A stretch of DNA of 64,000 nucleotides, taken from Lactiplantibacillus xiangfangensis. GTDB taxonomy: Bacteria > Bacillota > Bacilli > Lactobacillales > Lactobacillaceae. How positions within the stretch are numbered: the stretch's first letter is position 1; each line of letters starts with the position of its first letter. Shown here one piece after another: positions 36,821-46,648 of the stretch. Both the position numbers and the translations under genes were made by a program. Under the pieces are notes generated by a model. It saw nothing but the letters and a program-made list of their open reading frames with translations, ran no database searches and had not been told where the DNA came from. Location: contig NZ_JQCL01000068.1 of assembly GCF_001438845.1 (NCBI RefSeq), forward strand, positions 1 through 64,000, read 5' to 3'.

Positions 36821-36994
36821 AGCGAAGCCGGCAGAACCAGTGGGCAGTGTCGGTCATGTCGCCTTGCATATCCTGCCAGGTGACATGGCGGGGCGTCTTG
36901 GAAGACTTGGGCTTTAGGCTTACAAGCGAGGCGGAAGCCCGTACCTTGGCTGCAGCCGACCCCACAGCCCACTGATTCTGTCCGGCGGAGCGAT
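36821..36994 (-). repeat. structured intergenic element, module 1, copy A
   Basis: About 174 bp with an outer inverted repeat (36827-36849 with 36965-36985) enclosing several hairpins. CATGTCGCCT (36855-36864) pairs with AGGTGACATG (36878-36887), GTCTT with AAGAC (36895-36906), and GGGCTT (36909-36914) with AAGCCC (36935-36940). Read on the minus strand it starts CGCTCCGCCGGACAGAAT and carries the shared box GCAGCCAAGGTACGG, closely matching copies at 43021 and 60850. Much more GC-rich than its surroundings. Short open frames across it on the minus strand are not credible genes. Confidence 0.7.
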
Positions 36995-37082
36995 GAAGAA
37001 TCCTATTTTTTATCGTTAACCTTTGATATGACAACGATTGTGTCTAATTTAATACTTTAAACCTTGAGTTTTAAATTTATTG

Positions 37083-37127
37083 AGCATTACCAAGTAGTTG
37101 GGTCAGTCTACTTAGTAATGCTTTTTT
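37083..37127 (+). terminator. plus-strand terminator after the LacI gene region
   Basis: Fifteen-base stem with one mismatch, AGCATTACcAAGTAG / CTACTTaGTAATGCT, followed by TTTTTT. No T-run on the other strand, so it is directional. It lies over 500 bp after the LacI stop with no gene between, so it ends either a long 3' tail or a non-coding transcript. Confidence 0.8.
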
Positions 37128-37225
37128 AGATTCATCGAAGAAATAAAATCAATCAAGCAGCGGATAATTATAAGCAATGGTCATGTTTTTTATACTGAAC
37201 TCGGCTTGAATTCTCAATTCAAAAT

Positions 37226-37265
37226 AAAAAAGGAAACCAATTCAAAATTGAATTGATTTCCTTTT
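37226..37265 (-). terminator. terminator of mnmA
   Basis: Stem AAAGGAAAtCAATTCAA / TTGAATTGGTTTCCTTT read on the minus strand, ending in a T-run. It is about 70 bases after mnmA. Confidence 0.75.
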
Positions 37266-37332
37266 AGAGTCTCTCAGCAACAGTCGTTGCCCAGGAACCA
37301 CTTTTGTTTAACCTTACCAAAGATCTAATTCT

Positions 37333-38574
<1,242 letters not shown>

Positions 38575-38916
38575 TTACTTTTCAATTAAGACATCACGGT
38601 CAATAAAGCTCTGCAAAATAAACCGTAATTGCTCAACGGCTTCCGGATGCGCGTCATTTTTGAAAATGTTAGCGCGTTGCATCCCGTTCCCCGTTACCGT
38701 CGACATCTTAAAGCCAGTTAAGTCCGCGTTAACGGCCAGCTTAACTTTAAACGCTGCTTGATACGGCGTGTTGGGGTCCAAAGAACGTTCAAAGCTAAAC
38801 GCGCCGGAACGCCCCTTAACAAATCCCAAATCCATTAATGTATATTTTTTAACGTTGGCGCTCAATGCGTAGGTCTGCGTATCGCCATCAAGTTTCACTG
38901 TTGCGGTGTATGCCAT
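38575..38916 (-). CDS. DUF1831 domain protein
   Basis: 113-residue cytoplasmic protein, AYTATVKLDGDTQTYALS at the start and FILQSFIDRDVLIEK at the end. It matches my memory of the DUF1831 family, a lactobacillar protein encoded between cysteine desulfurase and MnmA. Function unknown; the context suggests a role in sulfur transfer or tRNA thiolation. It is 20 bases downstream of the desulfurase gene. Confidence 0.8.
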   Translation of the reverse strand: MAYTATVKLDGDTQTYALSANVKKYTLMDLGFVKGRSGAFSFERSLDPNTPYQAAFKVKLAVNADLTGFKMSTVTGNGMQRANIFKNDAHPEAVEQLRFILQSFIDRDVLIEK

Positions 38917-38936
38917 ACCCCCGCACCTCCCTTTAA

Positions 38937-40088
38937 TTATTTTTTCAACAACCGGTTAACGGTCTTCGTTAAAACCGTGATAAATTGATCAAGGTCTTCC
39001 TTAGTCGTGTACCGACCAAAGCTTAGCCGAATTGACTCGCTGATCCGTGGTGAATCTTCACCAAACATCGCGATCAAAACGTGTGAAGGTTCCAAACTCC
39101 CAGCGGTACATGCTGAACCACCAGAAACCGCAACACCGCCCAAATCTAAGTTAGTTTGGAGCGTGTACGTTGAAATTCCCTTGATCCACAAATTCAAAAC
39201 GTGTTGAAGGTTGTTTTCACTGAGTGAGCCGTTCACCTCAAAATCAACACCGTTTTGGTGCAACTGGTCAACAACGTATTGCTTAAATTCGTGGTACTTC
39301 GCCTGACGATGGGCCTTTTCAGCCGACGTCAATTCCGATACCGCCTTAGCAAAACCAGCGATGGCTGGGACATTTTCGGTACCAGCCCGGCGCTTATCTT
39401 CCTGCTCGCCACCCTTAACAAAGCTAGGGAAGTTAATCCCATTGCGTTTGTAAAGAAAACCGAGGAACTTCGGCCCGTTGATCTTATGCGCTGAAGTTGA
39501 CAGCATGTCGATATGGTCCCGTTGAACGTCGATGTCCAACAAACCATATGCTTGAACAGCATCCGTATGGAACCAAGCCTGATGATCCTTTAACAGCTCA
39601 CCAATTTCATGAATTGGCATGTGTGAGCCAACTTCGTTATTGCCCATCATAATGGAGACTAGGATGGTATCTGGCCGCAGTGCGGCCTTTAAGTCTGCCA
39701 TACTGATATCACCATTTTGATCAACTGGTAAGTAGGTGACTTCAAAACCCTGCTTTTCCAAAAAGGCTGCTGACTTTAAGATGGCTTGGTGCTCAACAGC
39801 CGTTGTGATAATGTGCTTACCGAGACTTTGACGCGCTAGCGCAGTCTGCATCACGGCCGTATTGTCACCTTCAGTGCCCCCACTGGTAAAAATAATATCA
39901 TCATCTGGGGCGTTAATACTTTGGGCAATGATGTGCCGACTATCGTCCAAAACTTCACGGGCCGCCCGCCCAAATGCATGGGTACTGGACGCGTTCCCAA
40001 AGTTATTGGTCATTTGATCGGTCATTGTCTGAATGACGGACGCTGCCATGGGCGTTGTCGCGGCATTATCTAGGTACACTTGCTTCAT
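38937..40088 (-). CDS. iscS: cysteine desulfurase (IscS/NifS family)
   Basis: PLP enzyme that takes sulfur from cysteine to form a persulfide for tRNA thiolation and probably for other sulfur compounds. 383 residues. PLP lysine in TSAHKINGPK (Lys202), PLP-binding TEGDN near residue 72 and HTDAVQA near 174, and the persulfide Cys in the loop SGSACTAGS (Cys327). The loop form fits a group I (IscS-like) enzyme. With MnmA two genes away, its main role here is probably tRNA U34 thiolation. Confidence 0.94.
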   Translation of the reverse strand: MKQVYLDNAATTPMAASVIQTMTDQMTNNFGNASSTHAFGRAAREVLDDSRHIIAQSINAPDDDIIFTSGGTEGDNTAVMQTALARQSLGKHIITTAVEHQAILKSAAFLEKQGFEVTYLPVDQNGDISMADLKAALRPDTILVSIMMGNNEVGSHMPIHEIGELLKDHQAWFHTDAVQAYGLLDIDVQRDHIDMLSTSAHKINGPKFLGFLYKRNGINFPSFVKGGEQEDKRRAGTENVPAIAGFAKAVSELTSAEKAHRQAKYHEFKQYVVDQLHQNGVDFEVNGSLSENNLQHVLNLWIKGISTYTLQTNLDLGGVAVSGGSACTAGSLEPSHVLIAMFGEDSPRISESIRLSFGRYTTKEDLDQFITVLTKTVNRLLKK

Positions 40089-40145
40089 TACAATACTTCC
40101 TTCTAAAAAAACTTATTTCAAGTTCAAACAACGAATCGTCTAAGC

Positions 40146-40841
40146 CTATTTATTTTGTGCTTTAAACAATGCTAGTAACATTGCGGCTGATTGCTTTCCC
40201 GCTTCAAGGATAAACTCGTCAAACGTAACACCAGCATCTTCGTCACCCACGTCAGACATGGCACGAATGACAACGTACGGTGTGTTAAATTGGTGGGCTG
40301 CTTGACCAATGGCTGCCCCTTCCATTTCACTCGATAATGCGTCTGGGAAGTGTGCCAAGATCTTATCCGTGGCTGCTTTACCAGCAACGAATTGGTCCCC
40401 GGACACAATTAAACCAGTCTTTGCATTTAAGCCGGTCGCCTTAGCAGCGGCCATGATTGCTTTAACCCAGTGTTCATCGGTTTCGTAATACAGGGGTTGT
40501 TGTGGTAACTGACCGTATTCATAGTCAAACGCCGTTGCGTCCACGTCATGGTACGCCGTCTTAGTGGCAACGACCACGTCACCAACGGACAAGCCGGCAC
40601 CAATTCCGCCAGCAGAACCCGAGTTGATCACAACGTCAACGTCAAAGTTCGTAATCATGAGGGCCGTCGTCATCCCTGCCTGAACTTTACCAATTCCGGA
40701 TTGAACTAACACAACTTCTTGTTGATCGATTGTGCCATCGTAAAAGGTGATGTCCTTAATGGCAACGACCTTTTCACCTTGTAACGCCTCTCGCAACGTT
40801 TTTAGTTCTTCTTCCATCGCACAAATAATACCAAATTTCAT
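40146..40841 (-). CDS. mtnN: 5'-methylthioadenosine/S-adenosylhomocysteine nucleosidase
   Basis: Cleaves MTA and SAH, removing inhibitors of methylation and polyamine synthesis, and feeding the LuxS cycle. 231 residues. Starts MKFGIICAMEEELKTL, as the family does, with the NSGSAGGIGAGLSVGDVV phosphorylase-fold loop near residue 75, the catalytic Glu in SSEMEGAA and the Asp in RAMSDVGDE. Start ATG 40841. Heads a tight set with the small gene and Nudix gene upstream. Confidence 0.95.
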   Translation of the reverse strand: MKFGIICAMEEELKTLREALQGEKVVAIKDITFYDGTIDQQEVVLVQSGIGKVQAGMTTALMITNFDVDVVINSGSAGGIGAGLSVGDVVVATKTAYHDVDATAFDYEYGQLPQQPLYYETDEHWVKAIMAAAKATGLNAKTGLIVSGDQFVAGKAATDKILAHFPDALSSEMEGAAIGQAAHQFNTPYVVIRAMSDVGDEDAGVTFDEFILEAGKQSAAMLLALFKAQNK

Positions 40842-40858
40842 GTCTACATCCTACTTTC

Positions 40859-41113
40859 CTATGGGGTTAAAAATAATATTAAAAAGACCGCGATAATTCC
40901 TAATACTAGGCCCAAAATGACCCAGTTTAGTTTTCGCGCAAGCCGTTTGGTCTTAGCTTCTTCAAGCGCCCGGTTATTTTCTGCAGCGTACGCTTGCCGC
41001 GAAGCCGACGTACGCCCCGATTGATCGGCATAATCCGAATCATCGTCGTCCGGCTTGGTTTCAGTTTGGCGCCGCCGGTATTGCCGCCGCGTCATTCGAT
41101 CTTCATCTGCCAC
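40859..41113 (-). CDS. small C-terminally anchored membrane protein
   Basis: 84 residues: a hydrophilic, highly charged N-terminal part (RRQYRRRQTETKPDDDDSDYADQ) and one hydrophobic segment at the very end (LNWVILGLVLGIIAVFLILF). So it is a tail-anchored protein with its soluble part in the cytoplasm. I do not recognise a family. Its start overlaps the stop of the Nudix gene by a few bases and mtnN follows within 18 bases, so it is part of that operon. Confidence 0.75.
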   Translation of the reverse strand: MADEDRMTRRQYRRRQTETKPDDDDSDYADQSGRTSASRQAYAAENNRALEEAKTKRLARKLNWVILGLVLGIIAVFLILFLTP

Positions 41114-41667
41114 TAGCCTTCAACTCCTAACTCAGGGTGGCTCTGCCAATACCAGATTGCCATAACCGTCTTTGCATCTTGGATCGTACCCGCTGCAACT
41201 TGTTGCAACGCCGTTGGTAAATCCAAGTAGACTAACTGAATCTGTTCATCGGCATCCTGTGGCAAAGCTGTCTTAACCGCCGTTAAGCCCGTTGCCACGT
41301 AGAGTTTCATGAATTCATCCGTAAAACCGGGAGACGTGTAAAACTGCGCCACCGGTTGAATTGAAGCCGCTTTGAGGCGCGTCTCTTCATTTAATTCACG
41401 AACTGCGGCCGCGTCCATCGACTCACCGGCTTCAACTTTTCCTGCCGGAATCTCTAAGGTTACGCCGTTAGTCGCCGTTCGCCACTGTTTTTCAAGAATC
41501 AGCTGCCGTGCACTGGTGACCATCAAAACGGCAATGGCTGGTTGATGGCGCACAATTTCACGTGTCGCCGTCGTCTGATTCGGTAACGTGACTTCTTGCT
41601 TTTCGACCTGCACTAAGCCACCCTGAAAAACTGTCTGGCGACTTTGGACTCGTTCTTCAAAATTCAT
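41113..41667 (-). CDS. nudF: ADP-ribose pyrophosphatase (Nudix hydrolase)
   Basis: 184-residue Nudix enzyme that splits ADP-ribose to AMP and ribose-5-phosphate. The Nudix box GKVEAGESMDAAAVREL followed by NEETRL is intact. It is preceded by IPA and followed at a distance by the YTSPGFTDE stretch, which is typical of ADP-ribose pyrophosphatases. The start is ATG 41667 (MNFEERVQSR), with AGGAAGAGGG about ten bases ahead; the 22 residues upstream in the frame are not family-like. Confidence 0.92.
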   Translation of the reverse strand: MNFEERVQSRQTVFQGGLVQVEKQEVTLPNQTTATREIVRHQPAIAVLMVTSARQLILEKQWRTATNGVTLEIPAGKVEAGESMDAAAVRELNEETRLKAASIQPVAQFYTSPGFTDEFMKLYVATGLTAVKTALPQDADEQIQLVYLDLPTALQQVAAGTIQDAKTVMAIWYWQSHPELGVEG

Positions 41668-41787
41668 GCCCAGAACCCTCTTCCTGTGGATTGCTTTCTC
41701 AATAAGGATACCGATTTTTAGCAACGAATGCAATTTTCAGTCCGATTCTAAACATAAATTACAATATTTTTAACGAACCCGACCATC

Positions 41788-41819
41788 AAAAAGGGATGGT
41801 GCCTAGAGCCCCATCCCTC
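41788..41819 (-). terminator. terminator of dapF
   Basis: Seven-base-pair stem GGGATGG / CCATCCC with TTTTT after it on the minus strand, 32 bases past dapF. Confidence 0.82.
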
Positions 41820-41851
41820 ACTAACGATTACGTTCGCCGCAGTACTGCTTA

Positions 41852-42853
41852 TTACTTAGCAGTAGTTAACGATGCAACGAAGTCTTCATAAGCGGCTTGT
41901 TCGCCGGTTTCAGTCGCACTGGCTTCACTGTAATCCGCAGCTAACGCTGATTCTACGGGTAGCGTGACGATCCGGACGAAGGTCGCGTTACCAATCAATT
42001 CCATCCAGTACTCTTCGTCAGCACCTTGGTGTACAACGGTTTTAACCATCCCACCAGGATTGGTTACCTTAATTTCTTGGTTGAAATCGGTGCTTTCTTG
42101 ATGTAATAAAACGTACATCAATGAAGAAGCGGACATGGCCGTTCCACAGGCATTCGTGAACCCGACGCCCCGTTCAAACGTCCGGACAAAGATCGCATTT
42201 TTGCCTAACACTTCGACAAAGCTAACGTTGACACCGTCTGGGAAAATGGCGTTCTTGCCGTCATTCATCCATTGACCGATTCGTCCCAATTCAGGACCAA
42301 CCAAAGTGTCATGATCCACAAAAGCAATCAAATGTGGATTAGGCACTGCAACGGCGGAGAACTTCAAATCAGCAGATAACGCTGGAATTTTTTCGTTAAT
42401 GATGGTTGCTGCTTCATTATTAGCATGCATCCCAATCGTCTTAGCATCGAATGACACCGGCGAAATTTCAGCACTAAAGGCTGGCACGTTCTCAGCCAAA
42501 TCGGCAACTGCTTGAACCTTTAAGTCAGCATACATCGTCTGTACTTTGAACGCTTCTTGACTGTTTTGGGTGCCTAAATAACGCGCAACGGTCCGTAAGC
42601 CGTTACCACACATGCTAGCTTCGGTTCCGTCGGCGTTGATGACACGCATCCGACCAAGTACTTGGGAATGTTCGGATTTATCAACGACTAAAACCCCATC
42701 GGCACCATCATAAAGGCCAGCACCATCCCGCTTACAAATGTTAATTGCAAGCTGTTTTAAATCCGCATCAGATAACGGTTCTGGAAATTGTGTTTGATCC
42801 AATAAGTAGAAATCATTACCGGAACCGTGAACCTTGATCATTTTCACTGCCAT
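41852..42853 (-). CDS. dapF: diaminopimelate epimerase
   Basis: Converts LL- to meso-diaminopimelate for peptidoglycan and lysine. 333 residues. Both catalytic cysteines are present in their motifs: ASMCGNGLRTVARY and TNACGTAMSAS. Start ATG 42853 (MAVKMIKVHGSGNDF), with AGGATG six bases ahead; the nine residues before it are dropped. It has a C-terminal tail of about 30 residues (Ala/Glu-rich) beyond the usual domain. It stands apart from other dap genes, as a single gene with its own terminator. Supports a meso-DAP type cell wall. Confidence 0.95.
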   Translation of the reverse strand: MAVKMIKVHGSGNDFYLLDQTQFPEPLSDADLKQLAINICKRDGAGLYDGADGVLVVDKSEHSQVLGRMRVINADGTEASMCGNGLRTVARYLGTQNSQEAFKVQTMYADLKVQAVADLAENVPAFSAEISPVSFDAKTIGMHANNEAATIINEKIPALSADLKFSAVAVPNPHLIAFVDHDTLVGPELGRIGQWMNDGKNAIFPDGVNVSFVEVLGKNAIFVRTFERGVGFTNACGTAMSASSLMYVLLHQESTDFNQEIKVTNPGGMVKTVVHQGADEEYWMELIGNATFVRIVTLPVESALAADYSEASATETGEQAAYEDFVASLTTAK

Positions 42854-43020
42854 CAGCATCCTATCTTTATATAAATTCACTAATTTACTACTTCATTATC
42901 ATACTTATTTTTTCATGAAAATTCAATTACCAAGGACTAAAACAACGCTATAACATAGAAATAGTTTGTCATTAGCCCTTATTGACCGCTTTCAGCCTTA
43001 AATTTCAAACCTCGCCCCAT

Positions 43021-43192
43021 CCGCTCCGCCGAACAGAATTGCGTGCTACGGGGGACGGTCGCAGCCAAAGTACGGTCTGCTCCCTCAATACAAAGCCGAT
43101 AACCCACGTCTTTGTATTGTCCCGCAAGATTGGCGCAAGAATCATTCGCCAATCTTGCCGACACAGCACACCAACTCTGTTCGACTCCGCTA
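43021..43192 (+). repeat. structured intergenic element, module 1, copy B
   Basis: About 172 bp. An outer imperfect stem (43030-43047 with 43164-43183) encloses two perfect hairpins. CAATACAAAG (43086-43095) pairs with CTTTGTATTG (43110-43119), and GCAAGATTGGCG (43124-43135) pairs with CGCCAATCTTGC (43147-43158). The 5' part has the shared boxes CGCTCCGCCGAACAGAAT and GCAGCCAAAGTACGG. The internal hairpins differ in sequence from copy A but keep the same layout. It lies in the 674-bp gap between dapF and ileS. Confidence 0.75.
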
Positions 43193-43230
43193 AAAATGAA
43201 TTTACTATTGCTATTATGATTGGCTAATCA

Positions 43231-43395
43231 GAGGCCGGCACTGATGACATCGGTCGTGAAGGTGGCTTTTGACCGGTGACTTTCCGGTCTTAGGCCACGG
43301 ACGGTCCGGGACAATTGCGCCTTATGCAAGTGCCCCGGACCGTCTCTCAGGCTAGCTCCGGTCCCACGACCGCATGTTATCAGTGACGACCGGGT
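43231..43395 (+). repeat. structured intergenic element, module 2, full copy
   Basis: About 165 bp directly after module 1 copy B. The outer stem CACTGATGACATCGGTCGTG (43239-43258) pairs with 43365-43385. Inside are two strong hairpins: 43262-43276 with 43284-43298 (GTGGC..GACCGG), and 43300-43310 with 43334-43344 (GACGGTCCGGG / CCCGGACCGTC). Again an outer stem with two inner hairpins, a three-way junction shape. A deleted form is at 36716-36771. Confidence 0.75.
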
Positions 43396-43460
43396 CTAAA
43401 AATTCGAATGTTACTATAACAACACCCAAGTCTTATTTTTACCTTTCAGTCTTTCAAATC

Positions 43461-43500
43461 AAAAAAGCCCCGCCATCAAACACCGTTTGACGCGGGACTC
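43461..43500 (-). terminator. terminator of ileS
   Basis: Stem AGTCCCGC..TCAAAC / GTTTGA..GCGGGGCT read on the minus strand with six T after it, 55 bases past ileS. Confidence 0.85.
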
Positions 43501-43554
43501 CATCATTCAAGCACAATCATCAATATTGTGCCGTTAGTAATCAAAGATCAGCGA

Positions 43555-46353
43555 TTAAGCTTCTAATCCAGTTTCAACTGATTCTGGGTAGTTTTCACGT
43601 ACAATCTGAGCACAACGCGCACAGAGTTGTGGGTAGGCGTTGTCACTGCCAACGTCAGTCTTGATCATCCGGCAACGGGAACAAACTTCGCCGTCCGCAT
43701 GACTAACCTTGATGGCAACGTGATCGCCAAAGGTTTCAGCATCACTAGGTGCATCACTCAAAGTGTGAACGTCCAAAGCAGAAACCATTAACATTTGCCG
43801 TACGTTAGTGTTCAAGCTGTCTAAGAAGGTTTGCGTTGCATCATCGACGTATAAGTCAAGATGTGCTTCCAAGGACTTCCCAATCAACTTAGCGTCCCGG
43901 GCTTCTTCTAAAGCCTTTAAGACGTTGCTACGTAAGTCCATGAATTGCGTCCATTCTGCCATTAAATCATCAGCATTGGCGTAATTTTGAACGACTGGCA
44001 TGTCCGTCAATTGTGCAAATTCTTCTGGTTCCTTCAAGAATGGCCAGATTTCTTCGGTCGTATGTGGCAACATTGGCGTGAATAACTTCGTTAACGCAAC
44101 CAAGGTGTCATAGAAGACCGTTTGCATTGAACGCCGTGAATGGCTGTCTTCAGCATCGATATACATGATATCCTTTGCAACGTCTAAGTAGAAGTTAGAT
44201 AAATCAACCGTTAAGAAGTTGATGAGTTCCTTGTAGATGTCGAGGAAGTCGTAGTGATCATAGTGGGCCTTCGTCTTCGCAACGAATTGGTCCAAACGAA
44301 CGGCCATGTATTGGTCAACTGAAGCTAAGTCGTCGTAAGCGACCCGGTCAGTTTCTGGGTCAAAGTCGGCAACGTTTCCTAACATGAAGCGAACCGTATT
44401 CCGGAACTTCTTGTAAGAATCAGCCACTTGTTTGAAGCTTTCCATAGAAACCCGTACGTCGGAGCTGGTATCAACGGAAGCAACCCATAGACGGACGATT
44501 TCAGCACCCATTTGTTTGATAACGTCGATTGGCGCAATCGTGTTGCCTAATGACTTACTCATCTTACGGCCTTGGTTATCCAAGGTGAAACCTTGTGATA
44601 AGACTTGCTTGTATGGTGCGTGTCCAGAAACAACGACACTGGTAATCAAACTAGAGTTGAACCAGCCACGGTATTGGTCTGAACCTTCCAAGTATAAATC
44701 CGCTGGGTAATCAAGGTATGGCCGTTCAGCCAAGACACCTTGGTGTGATGAACCGGAATCAAACCAAACGTCCATAATGTCATCTTCCTTGGTAAATTCA
44801 CCATGAGGAGAATGTTCATTAGTATAGCCTTCTGGTAATAAGTCCTTGGCATCACGTTCAAACCAAACATTCGAACCGTATTGCTTAATCAAGTCAGCAA
44901 CGTGGTTGATCGTTTCTTGTTCCATAATGGCAGTGCCATCTTCAGCGTAAAAGATTGGTAGCGGCACGCCCCAGACCCGTTGCCGTGAAATGACCCAGTC
45001 ACCACGGTCACGAATCATATTGTAAAGGCGCTTCTTACCCCATTCTGGGAAGAATTCGACGTCATCCATCGATTTCAAAATCTTATCGCGCACGTCCCCA
45101 ACGGAAGCAAACCATTGTGGCGTTGCCCGGAAGATGATTGGCTTCTTAGTCCGCCAGTCAAATGGGTAGCTATGTTCGTAAGGCATGTACTTTAAGAGTA
45201 ACCCGGCATCCTTTAACTTATCCAACGCAATTTGGTTGGCGTCATCGTAGAAGACACCAGCAAAGTCAGCACCGGCTTCAGCCGTTAAGTAACCCTTATT
45301 GTCAACTGGTGCAAAGACTGGCAAATCGTACTTCATACCGATCCGGTAGTCATCTTCCCCATAACCAGGCGCCGTATGCACTAGCCCAGTCCCAGAGTCG
45401 AGGGTAACGAAATCGCCTAACATCGTGACTAATTTCCGACTGGCATCAAATGGATGTTCACAAATGACCCGGTCTAAATCGGCCCCTTTAACGGTCTTCA
45501 AGACTTTAACGTCTTCCCAACCGAAGCGTTCAGCGTTTTCGTCAACTAATTCAGCCGCCAAAACAAACTTGCGGCTTTCACCAGCGGGTTGAACAACCGC
45601 GTAGTCGAACTTAGCATCAATCGTAATCCCTTCAGAAGCAGGAATCGTCCATGGTGTCGTGGTCCAGACAACCATGTAAGTATCGTCATCTAAGACACCC
45701 TTGCCGTCAGTAACCTTTTCAGCGAAAAATGCGGATGGTGACGTAATGTCGTGGTATTCAACTTCGGCTTCAGCCAAAGCAGATTCGGATGACCATGACC
45801 AGTACACTGGCTTCTTACCGCGGTAGATCAGGTTTTGTTTAGCAAATGCACCGAAGACACGAATTTGAGCGGCTTCGAATTCTGGCTTCAAAGTCAAATA
45901 TGGGTTGTCCCATTCGCCAGCAACACCTAAGCGTTTAAATTCTTCACGTTGGCGATCCACTTGTTTCAACGCGTATTCGCGACAAAGTTCGCGGAATTCG
46001 TTGGTGGTCATCTTTTTACGGTCATAACCGGCCTGTTTTAATTTCTGTTCAATTGGCAAACCGTGTGTATCCCAACCAGGAACGTACGGTGCGCGGAAAC
46101 CGTTCATTGACTTGTAACGAACGATAAAGTCCTTGGTGATCTTATTTAGGGCATGACCCATGTGAATATCACCGTTAGCGTAAGGAGGGCCATCGTGTAA
46201 AATAAAGCTCGGCTTACCTTCATTCAATTTTTGACGTTGTTCATAAACTTTGTTTTCAGTCCAAACGTCTTGGCGCTCGACTTCTTTAACTGGTAAATTA
46301 CCACGCATTTTAAACTTGGTTTTACCGAGGTTTAACGTATCTTTAACGCGCAT
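43555..46353 (-). CDS. ileS: isoleucyl-tRNA synthetase
   Basis: Charges tRNA-Ile, with an editing domain against valine. 932 residues, full length. The HIGH motif is in [16 protein letters not shown] (about residue 57), the CP1 editing domain follows, and KMSKSLGN (about residue 590) is the KMSKS motif. The C-terminal zinc finger has [10 protein letters not shown] and CARC pairs. The type (short, zinc at C-terminus) is the common bacterial form. Preceded by a T-box leader with an isoleucine-type specifier, so expressed when uncharged tRNA-Ile builds up. Confidence 0.97.
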   Translation of the reverse strand: MRVKDTLNLGKTKFKMRGNLPVKEVERQDVWTENKVYEQRQKLNEGKPSFILHDGPPYANGDIHMGHALNKITKDFIVRYKSMNGFRAPYVPGWDTHGLPIEQKLKQAGYDRKKMTTNEFRELCREYALKQVDRQREEFKRLGVAGEWDNPYLTLKPEFEAAQIRVFGAFAKQNLIYRGKKPVYWSWSSESALAEAEVEYHDITSPSAFFAEKVTDGKGVLDDDTYMVVWTTTPWTIPASEGITIDAKFDYAVVQPAGESRKFVLAAELVDENAERFGWEDVKVLKTVKGADLDRVICEHPFDASRKLVTMLGDFVTLDSGTGLVHTAPGYGEDDYRIGMKYDLPVFAPVDNKGYLTAEAGADFAGVFYDDANQIALDKLKDAGLLLKYMPYEHSYPFDWRTKKPIIFRATPQWFASVGDVRDKILKSMDDVEFFPEWGKKRLYNMIRDRGDWVISRQRVWGVPLPIFYAEDGTAIMEQETINHVADLIKQYGSNVWFERDAKDLLPEGYTNEHSPHGEFTKEDDIMDVWFDSGSSHQGVLAERPYLDYPADLYLEGSDQYRGWFNSSLITSVVVSGHAPYKQVLSQGFTLDNQGRKMSKSLGNTIAPIDVIKQMGAEIVRLWVASVDTSSDVRVSMESFKQVADSYKKFRNTVRFMLGNVADFDPETDRVAYDDLASVDQYMAVRLDQFVAKTKAHYDHYDFLDIYKELINFLTVDLSNFYLDVAKDIMYIDAEDSHSRRSMQTVFYDTLVALTKLFTPMLPHTTEEIWPFLKEPEEFAQLTDMPVVQNYANADDLMAEWTQFMDLRSNVLKALEEARDAKLIGKSLEAHLDLYVDDATQTFLDSLNTNVRQMLMVSALDVHTLSDAPSDAETFGDHVAIKVSHADGEVCSRCRMIKTDVGSDNAYPQLCARCAQIVRENYPESVETGLEA

Positions 46354-46405
46354 TTGATCACTCCTTAAATAATTTTTACCAAATCAATTTTAAAATTAAC
46401 GGCAC

Positions 46406-46436
46406 AAAAAAACTCCGCCCTGCAAGGGACGAAGTT
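46406..46436 (-). terminator. T-box terminator ahead of ileS
   Basis: Stem AACTTCGTCCC / GGGCGGAGTT followed by TTTTTTT on the minus strand. The 5' arm overlaps the antiterminator side of the T-box, so the two structures exclude each other. Confidence 0.9.
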
Positions 46437-46640
46437 ATCGTGGTACCACCCAATTTTAGAATTGTTTAGATTCTCTCTTAGCATGGATTAACGGTCATGA
46501 ACCGGCCACGCTTACTTGGTTCAACGTGACATTCAGAGATGATCTGCAACCTAGTGAGGGACGATTGCCTTTCCATTATCGGCAACTCTCTGGGCGTTTC
46601 ACTAAGTTGTTTACTGTTCTCTTCAAAAATTTAACTGATA
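46406..46640 (-). promoter_or_regulatory. T-box riboswitch leader of ileS
   Basis: The T-box core is at 46437-46450 on the minus strand (TGGGTGGTACCACGA), just ahead of the terminator. Upstream on the mRNA are a stem I-like region (start near 46590) and a specifier candidate ATC followed by A at 46541-46543 in GATCATCTCTGAAT, which codes isoleucine. It reads the charge of tRNA-Ile. The 295-bp gap between divIVA and ileS is almost all this leader. Confidence 0.92.
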
Positions 46641-46648
46641 TGACTTAA

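Noticed and set aside
36766-37034. Two short minus-strand open frames across module 1 copy A
   Set aside because: They run through the inverted repeats, have no ribosome site or protein-like composition, and no equivalent frame is kept in the related copy at 43 kb.
42979-43227. Open frames on both strands across module 1 copy B
   Set aside because: They exist only because of the symmetric GC-rich repeat; no ribosome site, no family resemblance.
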